A stretch of DNA of 12,771 bases from an uncultured Hungatella sp. (GTDB taxonomy: Bacteria; Bacillota; Clostridia; Lachnospirales; Lachnospiraceae). The stretch is from positions 1-12,771 of the forward strand of contig CAJUPP010000086.1 in assembly GCA_910588325.1 (NCBI GenBank), in the 5' to 3' direction. A program made the position numbers and the translations under genes. The notes beneath the pieces are model-generated. The model was not told where the DNA came from. It was given only the letters and a program-made list of their open reading frames with translations, and ran no database searches. Shown in pieces: positions 5,487-11,599 of this stretch. Each line of letters opens with the position of its first letter. The first letter of the stretch is position 1.

Positions 5487-7826
5487 GGTTTTACTCTCCT
5501 TTTCATTTTTCTTAATTTTTATTTTTTTATCTCTTTTTGAGCTTCTCATATCAAACAGGTTCAGCCTCAACGCATTGGTTACCACGCAGAAACTGGACAG
5601 ACTCATGGCCGCCGCGCCGAACATGGGATTCAGCTTCCAACCAAAAATCGGAATCCATACACCGGCTGCCAGAGGAATCCCTACCACATTATAGAAAAAC
5701 GCCCAAAACAGATTCTCGTGGATATTGGTCAGAGTCGCCCTGCTTAAACGGATAGCTGCCGGAACGTCGCTTAGACGGCTTTTCATCAGCACCACGTCCG
5801 CCGCATCAATGGCTACATCGGTTCCTGCACCGATGGCGATTCCAATATCCGCCCGGGTAAGCGCCGGCGCATCATTGATTCCGTCTCCCACCATGGCGAT
5901 CCTGCCTTTTTCTTTCAGGGAACGAATCACCTGTTCCTTTCCGTCTGGCAGAACCCCGGCAATTACCTGGTCTACCCCTGCCTGTGCTCCTACGGCTTTC
6001 GCTGTTCTCTCATTGTCCCCGGTCAGCATAACCACATGGATACCCATGTTCTTAAGCTCCTTCACAGCCTGAGAACTGTCTTCCTTGATTACATCCGCTA
6101 CCGCAATAATCCCGGCCAGCTTTCCGCCGCTGCTGAAAAACAAAGGTGTTTTTCCCTGTTCCGAAAGTTTTTCTGCCTGCCTCTTCATTTTCTCAGGCAC
6201 TTCCGATTTCCTGCTTATAAACGCCAGATTTCCTCCGCATAATGTCACTCCATCCAAAACTGCGGTCAGTCCATTGCCCGGCAATGCCTGAAAATCAGAA
6301 ACTTCCTCTGCTTTTATGCCCAGTTCTTCAGCCCTCTGCAAAACGGCCTTGGCAAGAGGATGCTCGCTTCTTTTTTCCAGCGCACAGGCCATTTCAAGAA
6401 GCGTTCCCTCATCTAAACCTTCTGACGGTATCATATCTGTCACTTTTGGCTCTCCGCTGGTGATGGTTCCTGTCTTATCCAGAGCTACAATCTCCACTTT
6501 TCCTGCCTCTTCCAGAGAGACTGCTGTCTTAAACAGAATTCCATTTTTAGCGCCCATACCGTTTCCTACCATAATCGCTACAGGCGTGGCCAATCCTAAT
6601 GCACAGGGACAGCTGATAACCAGAACCGAGATCCCTCTGGCCAACGCAAAGCCCACACTCTGCCCCACAAGAAGCCATACTGCCATGGTTACAATCGCAA
6701 TGATAATAACCGCCGGGACAAATACCCCCGATACCCTGTCGGCCACTTTGGCAATGGGCGCTTTGGTCGCTGCCGCATCGCTGACCATCTGAATAATCTG
6801 GGACAGAGTCGTATCCTCCCCTACCCTTGTAGCCTGACATCGAAGGAACCCCGACTGATTCACCGTAGCTGCTGACACATGGCTGCCTGCCTCCTTATCC
6901 ACAGGAATGCTCTCTCCTGTCAGGGCAGACTCATTTACCGCACTGCTTCCTTCTACAACTACACCGTCTACCGGAATATTTTCTCCTGGTCTTACGACGA
7001 AAATATCTCCACTTTGCACCTGCTCCACAGAGACCTGTATCTCCGCACCGTTTCGAACCACACAGGCTGTCTTGGGAGTCAGCTTCATCAGGCTTTTTAA
7101 AGCGTCTGTGGTTCTTCCCTTGGAGCGGGCCTCCAGCATCTTGCCTACGGTAATCAGCGTCAAAATCATCGCCGCAGATTCAAAATAGAATTCATGCATA
7201 TATTCCATGACTCTCGCCATGTCCTCTCGCATCTGGGCATCGGTCATGGCAAACAGGGCATAGGTACTATATACAAAGGATGCCATGGACCCCAAAGCTA
7301 CCAGGGTATCCATATTAGGCGCCCTGTGCCACAGGCTCTTAAATCCACTGATAAAAAACTTCTGGTTTATGACCATGACAACAGCGGACAATATCAGCTG
7401 CAAAAGTCCCATGGCTACATGATTTCCCTCTAAAACTGCAGGTATAGGCCAATTCCACATCATATGCCCCATGGAAAAATACATCAGTACAACCAAAAAT
7501 CCTACGGAAGCCCATAGCCTCTGTTTCAAGACAGGCGTCTCCCTGTCTTTCAGCAGGTCTTCTCCGGCTGCCGCACCTTTTGCGGATGCAATCTGAACGC
7601 TGGTGTTCCCAACGGCTGATCCGCCCTTTCTCTTCTCGGACGCACCATACCCAGCCTGTTCTACTGCCTGTATCACTGCTTCCGGGGAAGCCGTTCCTTC
7701 GACTCCCATAGAATTTGTCAACAAGCTGACAGAGCATGAAGTCACACCTTCTACTTTAGAAACCGCTTTCTCCACACGGGCACTGCAGGCAGCACAGCTC
7801 ATGCCTGTCACAATATACTGTTCCAT
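5277..7826 (-). CDS. copA: CopA copper-exporting P1B-type ATPase with C-terminal CopZ-like domain
   Basis: Cytoplasmic-membrane ATPase that exports Cu(I). The 849-residue product has: an N-terminal heavy-metal domain with GMSCAAC (Cys11, Cys14); a variable linker (about 65-100); transmembrane helices; the TGE actuator loop (304-306); the metal-site SCPCALG (405-411, Cys406 and Cys408) in the sixth core helix; the phosphorylation site DKTGT (450-454, Asp450); SEHP (487-490); GDGIND (647-652); and the last helices with YN (712-713) and MSLSS (741-745), which complete the Cu(I)-type site. After the final helix comes a lysine-rich linker (761-780) and then a second heavy-metal domain (781-849, GMMCGHC) equal to CopZ in size. 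Most CopA proteins end shortly after the last helix, so this is a C-terminal fusion. GGAGG lies 7-8 nt before ATG 7826. csoR precedes it by 54 nt. Confidence 0.97.
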   Translation of the reverse strand: MEQYIVTGMSCAACSARVEKAVSKVEGVTSCSVSLLTNSMGVEGTASPEAVIQAVEQAGYGASEKRKGGSAVGNTSVQIASAKGAAAGEDLLKDRETPVLKQRLWASVGFLVVLMYFSMGHMMWNWPIPAVLEGNHVAMGLLQLILSAVVMVINQKFFISGFKSLWHRAPNMDTLVALGSMASFVYSTYALFAMTDAQMREDMARVMEYMHEFYFESAAMILTLITVGKMLEARSKGRTTDALKSLMKLTPKTACVVRNGAEIQVSVEQVQSGDIFVVRPGENIPVDGVVVEGSSAVNESALTGESIPVDKEAGSHVSAATVNQSGFLRCQATRVGEDTTLSQIIQMVSDAAATKAPIAKVADRVSGVFVPAVIIIAIVTMAVWLLVGQSVGFALARGISVLVISCPCALGLATPVAIMVGNGMGAKNGILFKTAVSLEEAGKVEIVALDKTGTITSGEPKVTDMIPSEGLDEGTLLEMACALEKRSEHPLAKAVLQRAEELGIKAEEVSDFQALPGNGLTAVLDGVTLCGGNLAFISRKSEVPEKMKRQAEKLSEQGKTPLFFSSGGKLAGIIAVADVIKEDSSQAVKELKNMGIHVVMLTGDNERTAKAVGAQAGVDQVIAGVLPDGKEQVIRSLKEKGRIAMVGDGINDAPALTRADIGIAIGAGTDVAIDAADVVLMKSRLSDVPAAIRLSRATLTNIHENLFWAFFYNVVGIPLAAGVWIPIFGWKLNPMFGAAAMSLSSFCVVTNALRLNLFDMRSSKRDKKIKIKKNEKESKTMTKTMKIEGMMCGHCEARVKKCLEALPEVSEAVVSHEKGTAVVTLSGEISEDVLKKTVEDQDYKVVSVQ
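5494..5503 (-). promoter_or_regulatory. Internal ribosome binding site for the CopZ-like domain
   Basis: Minus-strand AAAAGGAGAG inside copA, encoding part of the lysine-rich linker, with the AGGAG core 9 nt before an in-frame ATG at 5486. It is as strong as the sites of the true genes nearby (for example AAGGAG before csoR), and its spacing is optimal. Confidence 0.65.
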
Positions 7827-7880
7827 TTCTTAACCTCCTCGTCTTTACTTTAAAAGTCCCACCGCCGGACACATGAAGGT

Positions 7881-8183
7881 TTACTTCATTAATTTCTGCA
7901 GTACGGTCACCAGCTCGTCAATGGTTTCTTCCTTCCCCTGCCGGATATCCTCTGCCACACAGGTTCGGATATGATTGGCTAAAAGTACCTTGTTAAAGCT
8001 GTTCAATGCTGCATTGACCGCTGCAACCTGAACCAGGATTTCTGTACAATACACATCTTTTTCTACCATTCCCCTGATTCCCCGCACCTGGCCTTCGATA
8101 CGGTTCAGACGGCTGATCAAATCACGGTATTCCTTTGGGGTTCGCTCTTTGGTCTTATGGCAGCAGTCGTTTTCTTCTCTCAT
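7881..8183 (-). CDS. csoR: CsoR-family copper-sensing repressor
   Basis: All-helical DUF156-family regulator of 100 residues. It binds operator DNA when copper-free and lets go when Cu(I) is bound. The RLNRIEGQVRGI stretch (25-36) is the family hallmark. The Cu(I) ligands are present: Cys46 (VYCTEIL), His71 and Cys75 (NHIRTC), the Cys-His-Cys pattern that separates copper sensors from FrmR-type or nickel-sensing relatives. The N-terminus has an extra CCH (7-9). AAGGAG lies 8 nt before ATG 8183. copA starts 54 nt after its stop. A matching operator overlaps the promoter upstream, so it very likely represses itself and copA, with expression induced by copper. Confidence 0.93.
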   Translation of the reverse strand: MREENDCCHKTKERTPKEYRDLISRLNRIEGQVRGIRGMVEKDVYCTEILVQVAAVNAALNSFNKVLLANHIRTCVAEDIRQGKEETIDELVTVLQKLMK

Positions 8184-8305
8184 CTGAATTTCTCCTTGTC
8201 TGATAAAGCGTCATGCGCCCTTTCGAAGCTCCTGCCAGATCGTCAGAACGCAGCCCTTGTACTCTTACTCCAGTATTTAGTACTATGTTTTGCATTTTCT
8301 CTCAC

Positions 8306-8334
8306 ATTATATACCCCCTATAGGTATATTTCAA
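8306..8334 (-). promoter_or_regulatory. csoR-copA promoter with CsoR operator in its spacer
   Basis: On the minus strand, TTGAAA (8329-8334) and TATAAT (8306-8311) are separated by 17 bp, close to consensus. The spacer and one -10 base hold TATACCCCCTATAGGTATA (8310-8328 as written on the plus strand), with perfect TATACC/GGTATA arms. This resembles the ATACCCC-TAGGGGTAT operators known for Firmicutes CsoR. Bound repressor would cover the whole promoter. Transcription would start near 8299, giving a 5' leader of about 115 nt (8184-8299), in which I recognise no riboswitch or gene. Confidence 0.85.
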
Positions 8335-8400
8335 GTCTTTTTTTATATTTTTTTTAAATCTTCCATGCCGTCCTGGCTGTGAAAAAGATCCTGCTAAAAA

Positions 8401-8437
8401 AAGAACGCTTCGGGACATCATGCCTGAAGGCGTTCTT
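8401..8437 (-). terminator. Intrinsic terminator of the SPFH-RHH operon
   Basis: A long hairpin (AAGAACGC-TTCGGG, 8401-8414, pairing with CCTGAAGGCGTTCTT, 8423-8437, with one bulge and a mismatch) is followed in the minus direction by a seven-T run (8396-8402). It lies downstream of the ribbon-helix-helix gene and the 277-bp repeat element, and upstream of the csoR promoter, insulating the two operons. Confidence 0.8.
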
Positions 8438-8482
8438 CTTTGTTTGGTATCATAATTCTGCTCTGAATTATATCAAGAACGA

Positions 8483-8759
8483 TTACCCTCAGTGGACAAG
8501 GGGACACACGGTTTTGCACCACAGATTTGTGATTCTGCCGCGTTACTGTCGCTCAGCGTACGTCCAGTACGCTTCGTTCCAGTGCCTTGCAGAATCACAA
8601 ATCTGAGGCGCAAAACTCCTTCGGACCCCAAGTGCCGTATTTTGGTGGCTGGCAAGGCAACGGAATGAGGCGTACTGGACGTACGCCGATTGACGTTAAC
8701 GCCGCCAGCCGCCAAAAAACGGTACTCGGGGCGTGTATCCCCTTGTCCACTGAGGGTAA
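8483..8759. repeat. 277-bp nested inverted-repeat element, three 28-bp stems (MITE-like or structured RNA)
   Basis: The ends are 28-bp inverted repeats (8483-8510 and 8732-8759, 27 of 28 matching, beginning TTACCCTCAGTGGACAAGGG). Inside are two further hairpin arms with 28-bp stems: 8511-8538 with 8589-8616 (26 of 28), and 8626-8653 with 8704-8731 (24 of 28, two of the differences being G-U in RNA). Their loops are inverted copies of one another, and each has a smaller 17-nt hairpin at its tip, GCGTACGTCCAGTACGC (8556-8572) and its exact reverse complement (8670-8686). The whole folds as a closing stem with two long arms. Open reading frames across it are by-products. No transposase is present and I could not identify a target-site duplication. 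Confidence 0.85.
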
Positions 8760-8778
8760 AGTTCAAAATATGAAACAC

Positions 8779-8976
8779 TTAAATATCCAATTCCGGAGGT
8801 ACATCCAACTCTTCCGGCACATATTTTCCGTTCTTCTTACGCTGCCGGACACATTCAGTCAGCAAATACTCAATCTGTCCATTGACAGAACGAAAATCAT
8901 CCTCTGCCCACGCGGCGATGGCATCATAAAGCTTTTTGGACAGCCGCAGAGGCACCTGTTTCTTATCATCTGCCAT
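8779..8976 (-). CDS. Arc-like ribbon-helix-helix protein
   Basis: A 65-residue protein with the RHH pattern: a short strand QVPLRLS (7-13), helix 1 KKLYDAIAAWAEDD (14-27), a turn FRSVNGQ, and helix 2 IEYLLTECVRQRKK (35-48), then a proline-rich acidic tail. Such proteins bind DNA as dimers through the strand, here with Gln7, Arg11 and neighbours. The ATG follows the stop of the SPFH gene by one base (TGATATG), so the two are translationally coupled; GGGAG lies 12 nt upstream inside the preceding gene. The acidic tail and tight linkage suggest it works with the SPFH protein, perhaps as autoregulator of the pair. It could also be an antitoxin-type protein, but no toxin gene is next to it. Confidence 0.8.
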   Translation of the reverse strand: MADDKKQVPLRLSKKLYDAIAAWAEDDFRSVNGQIEYLLTECVRQRKKNGKYVPEELDVPPELDI

Positions 8977-8977
8977 A

Positions 8978-10012
8978 TCAATACAGGCTCCCTGAGTTGA
9001 CTATGGGCTGCGGGTCATGGTTTCCGCACAGAACCACCAGAAGATTGGAAACCATGGCAGCCTTACGCTCTTCGTCCAGTTGTACCACATTCTTTTCGCC
9101 CAGACGCTCCAGAGCCATCTCCACCATGCCTACCGCGCCGTCCACAATCATCTTTCGGGCGTCTATAATGGCTGAAGCCTGCTGACGCTGAAGCATCACG
9201 GCAGCAATCTCCGGCGCATAGGCAAGATAGGTGATTCTGGCTTCCACAATCTCAATTCCGGCCTCCTCCACTCGTTTCTGGATCTCATCCCGTATCCTGA
9301 GAGCCACGATCTCGCTGGACCCCCTCAGACTCCCCTCATCCGCTACGCCATCTCCGGTGGTATCCACATTGGGTGCAACATCATAAGGATAAATCCGAAC
9401 CACCTGCCGCAGAGCACTGTCGCACTGCAAAGACAGGAATTCCTTATAATTGTTTACATTAAATACAGCCTTCGCTGTATCCACGATCCTCCAGGTTACC
9501 GCGATTCCAATCTCAACAGGATTTCCCAGACAGTCATTAATTTTCTGTCTGCTGTTATTGAGGGTCATAATTTTCAGAGATAATTTCCTGCTTCCATAAT
9601 CTCCTGACACCCTGACACTCTGACTGCCGTTTGCCATGGCAGCAATTCCTCCGGCCTCTGACACATCCCCGCTTTGGCTCAGCTTTGTCTGAGAAGCAGG
9701 ATTAACCCCTACGCAGAATGGATTGACAAAATAAAAACCATTCTCCTTTAAGGTTCCTATATACTTTCCAAATAACGTCAGGACCAGTGCTTCCTGAGGC
9801 TTTAACACCTTAAGACCCAACAAAAAAATCCATCCAAGACTAATGAAGATAATGCTTAGGGTCAGTCCTGCCACATTGCCAAAGGAACTTCCCTGCTGTT
9901 CTCTGCTGATTACGGAAATAATCAGTATCGCAATCGCTGCAACGTAGGCCAAAAGGATTGCCAACAATACAGCCATACCGTTTTTCTTTCCACTTAAAAT
10001 TTTTTCTTCCAT
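8978..10012 (-). CDS. SPFH/band-7 domain membrane protein
   Basis: The 344-residue product has a short basic N-terminus, two hydrophobic segments (about 13-36 and 47-69), and then an SPFH domain starting LKPQEALVLTLFGKYIGTLK (about 70-89). The SPFH region continues through GIAVTWRIVDTAKAVFNV to a helical part with IRDEIQKRVEEAGIEIVEARITYLAYAPEIAAVMLQRQQ, typical of stomatin/prohibitin relatives. These assemble into large membrane-bound rings or cages and organise membrane microdomains and quality control. A glycine/serine-rich insert (about 112-134) sits within the SPFH domain. The C-terminus (LDEERKAAMVSNLLVVLCG) is that of the bacterial SPFH group whose gene is followed by a small RHH protein, as here. 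AAAGGAG lies 9 nt before ATG 10012. The exact client is unknown. Confidence 0.9.
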   Translation of the reverse strand: MEEKILSGKKNGMAVLLAILLAYVAAIAILIISVISREQQGSSFGNVAGLTLSIIFISLGWIFLLGLKVLKPQEALVLTLFGKYIGTLKENGFYFVNPFCVGVNPASQTKLSQSGDVSEAGGIAAMANGSQSVRVSGDYGSRKLSLKIMTLNNSRQKINDCLGNPVEIGIAVTWRIVDTAKAVFNVNNYKEFLSLQCDSALRQVVRIYPYDVAPNVDTTGDGVADEGSLRGSSEIVALRIRDEIQKRVEEAGIEIVEARITYLAYAPEIAAVMLQRQQASAIIDARKMIVDGAVGMVEMALERLGEKNVVQLDEERKAAMVSNLLVVLCGNHDPQPIVNSGSLY

Positions 10013-10048
10013 AATGTGATTCTCCTTTAATTTCTTTATGATATCAAA

Positions 10049-10077
10049 ATCATATCATATTAATTCTAATTATGCAA
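10049..10077 (-). promoter_or_regulatory. Promoter of the SPFH-RHH operon
   Basis: On the minus strand, TTGCAT (10072-10077) and TATGAT (10049-10054) are 17 bp apart. An overlapping second TATGAT (10054-10059) is too close to the -35 box. Transcription would begin near 10042, about 30 nt before the ATG. The promoter sits directly downstream of the rplL terminator. Confidence 0.7.
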
Positions 10078-10084
10078 GAGGCAA

Positions 10085-10123
10085 TTAAAAAAATCCCGAA
10101 GCTCATCTCTGAACTTCGGGATT
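10085..10123 (-). terminator. Intrinsic terminator after rplL
   Basis: A perfect 10-bp stem AATCCCGAAG (10092-10101) with CTTCGGGATT (10114-10123) closes a 12-nt loop and runs into a seven-T run in the minus direction (10087-10093). It starts about 20 nt past the rplL stop, ending the ribosomal protein transcript before the SPFH operon. Confidence 0.92.
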
Positions 10124-10144
10124 CGTAATCTTTTAAATAAGAAA

Positions 10145-10516
10145 CTACTTCAATGTAACCTTTGCACCTTCTGCTTCCAGCTTGGTCTTCATCTCTTCTG
10201 CTTCTTCCTTGGAAACGCCGGCCTTTACTACCTTTGGAGCGCTGTCTACTACGTCTTTTGCTTCCTTTAAACCTAAGCCGGTAGCTTCACGAACAACTTT
10301 GATAACTTTAACCTTGTTAGGACCAACCTCAGTCAGCTCAACGTCAAACTCGGTCTTCTCCTCAACCTCTGCTGCAGGGCCTGCTGCTGCTACAACAACG
10401 CCAGCTGCTGCGGATACGCCAAACTCTTCCTCGCATGCTTTTACTAAGTCGTTTAACTCTAATACAGATAACTCTTTGATAGCTTCGATAAACTCAGCAG
10501 TTGTTAACTTTGCCAT
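10145..10516 (-). CDS. rplL: 50S ribosomal protein L7/L12
   Basis: The acidic stalk protein of the large subunit, present as dimers on L10, which recruits and stimulates translational GTPases. The 123 residues show the N-terminal dimerisation helices (TTAEFIEAIKELSVLELNDLVKACEEEFGV), an alanine/valine-rich hinge (about 35-50), and the globular C-terminal domain with KVKVIKVVREATGLGLKEAKDVVDSAP, the factor-binding face. Length and all parts are normal. GGAGG lies 10 nt before ATG 10516. It follows rplJ after a 204-nt spacer and ends in a strong terminator; rpoB does not follow. Confidence 0.98.
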   Translation of the reverse strand: MAKLTTAEFIEAIKELSVLELNDLVKACEEEFGVSAAAGVVVAAAGPAAEVEEKTEFDVELTEVGPNKVKVIKVVREATGLGLKEAKDVVDSAPKVVKAGVSKEEAEEMKTKLEAEGAKVTLK

Positions 10517-10720
10517 TATAATATACCTCCGTATGGTTTTATTATTGTTTGTTTTCTGATATTGGATCCCTATAGTTAGGAAGCCTTAAAATTTCCTGAA
10601 ACGGTTTGTCGCGGTTTGTCGCGTCCCACTGCTTAAGCAAGGAAGTTGGACTCCCTTTGGTCGTCGAACGGCTGACTTTCTAAAACTTGCATCTCCCTTC
10701 GGTCGTGCTCGTTAAGAAAC
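10517..10720. other. Long rplJ-rplL spacer with short repeats
   Basis: This 204-nt gap contains no gene. It holds a 10-bp tandem duplication CGGTTTGTCG (10602-10611 and 10612-10621), two near-identical 12-mers (CTCCCTTTGGTC, 10651-10662, and CTCCCTTCGGTC, 10693-10704), and the palindrome TGCTTAAGCA (10630-10639). No T-tract terminator or clear promoter was seen, so rplL is probably cotranscribed with rplJ through it. Confidence 0.6.
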
Positions 10721-11212
10721 TCATGCCTCTGCTTTTGCTTCTGCAATCTGATTCAGCACGCGTGCCAGATTGGTAATCGGCGACTGAATGCTGCCAAGCA
10801 ATTTGCCCAAAAGTACTTCTCTGGATGGGATTGTAGCGATTACCTGCATGCCTTTTGCATCATAGTAGGTTCCCTCTACAACACCGCCTTTAAATTCCAA
10901 TTTGTTTGCATTCTTGGCGAACTCTGCCAGAATTCTTGCCGGAGCGGTTGCATCTGTCTTGGAAACGGCCAGTGCCGTAGGTCCTTCCAGATTGGCGTCC
11001 AGGGCTTCGAACGGAGTTCCCTTTGTTGCAAAACGTATCATGGTGTTTTTGTATACTTTGTAAGTGACTCCTGCTTCTCTTAACTGTTTACGCAGCTGTG
11101 TATCCTGCTCCACAGTCAGGCCGCGGTAATCAACGACAACTGCTGTCGCTGCACCGTCAAGAAGTTCGGAAATCTCAGCAACAACAGGCTGCTTTAATTC
11201 AACTTTTGCCAT
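10721..11212 (-). CDS. rplJ: 50S ribosomal protein L10
   Basis: Base of the ribosomal stalk: its N-terminal domain binds 23S rRNA with L11, and its C-terminal helix carries the L7/L12 dimers. The 163-residue product has the typical start (KVELKQPVVAEISELLDGAATAVVVDYRGLTVEQDTQLRKQLR), the KNTM motif (55-58), FEALDANLEGPTALAVS, and the closing helix SPITNLARVLNQIAEAKAEA that binds L12. AAGGAGG lies 10 nt before ATG 11212. It is preceded by its own promoter and a leader with an L10-binding RNA, and the L10-L12 complex probably feeds back on that leader. Confidence 0.98.
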   Translation of the reverse strand: MAKVELKQPVVAEISELLDGAATAVVVDYRGLTVEQDTQLRKQLREAGVTYKVYKNTMIRFATKGTPFEALDANLEGPTALAVSKTDATAPARILAEFAKNANKLEFKGGVVEGTYYDAKGMQVIATIPSREVLLGKLLGSIQSPITNLARVLNQIAEAKAEA

Positions 11213-11410
11213 GAATGGTCTGCCTCCTTATATTAGTTTCGTATTGCCGACTTTTATAGATACAGGTTTCTATGATAAATTAAGGATCTGCCTTTTGCTG
11301 ATTCTCCGCCTGCGGAGGGTCGTTTAAACGACATCCTTCTTTTCCGCCGCAATGCGTTCCTGCCCGGAAGGCTTTTTATATCATAGAGAAGTTCGCAGAA
11401 CGTTCCTAAC
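11213..11410 (-). other. Distal part of the rplJ leader, structured, noncoding
   Basis: About 200 nt remain between the attenuator and rplJ. They hold several hairpins: a perfect GTCGTTTAAACGAC palindrome (11319-11332) next to CTCCGC-CT-GCGGAG (11304-11317), and a GTTC-TGC-GAAC stem further upstream in the transcript. An open frame through here overlaps the regulatory leader and has no family similarity. Function unknown; it could affect mRNA stability or translation of rplJ. Confidence 0.5.
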
Positions 11411-11447
11411 GATATAATAAAACCTCTCTGCCAGGAAGACAGAGAGG
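11411..11447 (-). terminator. Attenuator terminator in the rplJL leader
   Basis: On the minus strand, CCTCTCTG/CAGAGAGG (11423-11430 and 11440-11447) forms an 8-bp stem with a 9-nt loop, followed by TTTTATTATAT (11412-11422). It lies about 100 nt after the rplJ promoter and 200 nt before the gene. An ACAGAG stretch of the transcript (11471-11476) can pair with CTCTGT of the terminator (11439-11444), so an alternative antiterminator is possible. Confidence 0.78.
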
Positions 11448-11474
11448 CATACTTATCACGAAAATAAATCCTCT

Positions 11475-11533
11475 GTGTATCCTCGGCAGGCGTATTCGAC
11501 TTATGCCTTGCGGCACCTGCTGTCTTCGGCACT
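11475..11533 (-). promoter_or_regulatory. L10-binding leader RNA (ribosomal protein autoregulation)
   Basis: The transcript reads GTGCCGAAGACAGCAGG, a hairpin TGCC-GCAA-GGCA (11504-11515), a purine-rich internal segment, and CCTGCCGAGG. GCAGG (11516-11520) pairs with CCTGC (11486-11490). The CCGAAGACAGCAGG...CCTGCCGAGG framework is what I recognise from the Firmicutes L10 leader family. In Bacillus subtilis the L10-L12 complex binds this structure and favours a downstream terminator, so excess L10-L12 stops its own transcription. Here a terminator and a possible antiterminator follow at the right distance, supporting the same mechanism. Confidence 0.82.
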
Positions 11534-11545
11534 TAATACTCAATT

Positions 11546-11574
11546 ACCTTATCATAATCTATCTGTGTTGTCAA
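11546..11574 (-). promoter_or_regulatory. Promoter of the rplJ-rplL operon
   Basis: On the minus strand, a perfect TTGACA (11569-11574) is followed after 17 bp by TAAGGT (11546-11551), with TG one base upstream (extended -10). Transcription would start near 11539, just before the L10 leader. No terminator separates it from rplA, so some transcripts from the rplKA promoter may read through. Confidence 0.75.
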
Positions 11575-11599
11575 CAAAAAAGTAAAATCAATTAATCAA

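Noticed and set aside
5368..7833. Many plus-strand open frames of 66-158 codons opposite copA
   Set aside because: They are antisense shadows of the long copA frame: no consistent ribosome binding sites and compositions typical of reverse-frame translation.
8184..8299. Copper or other riboswitch in the csoR leader
   Set aside because: About 115 nt with no recognised aptamer and no terminator hairpin; the operator explains regulation.
8483..8759. CRISPR array or phage attachment site
   Set aside because: The repeats are inverted, not regularly spaced direct repeats with unique spacers, and no cas, integrase or phage gene is present.
8473..8778. A 101-codon open frame on the minus strand across the repeat element, and a 137-codon one on the plus strand (8587-9000)
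   Set aside because: Both are explained by the inverted repeats and, for the second, by antisense to the RHH gene. No ribosome binding site and no recognisable domain.
11254..11532. A 92-codon open frame upstream of rplJ
   Set aside because: It lies over the L10 leader, attenuator and palindromes. The start coincides with the conserved GTGCCGAAG of the leader RNA and no protein family is recognisable.
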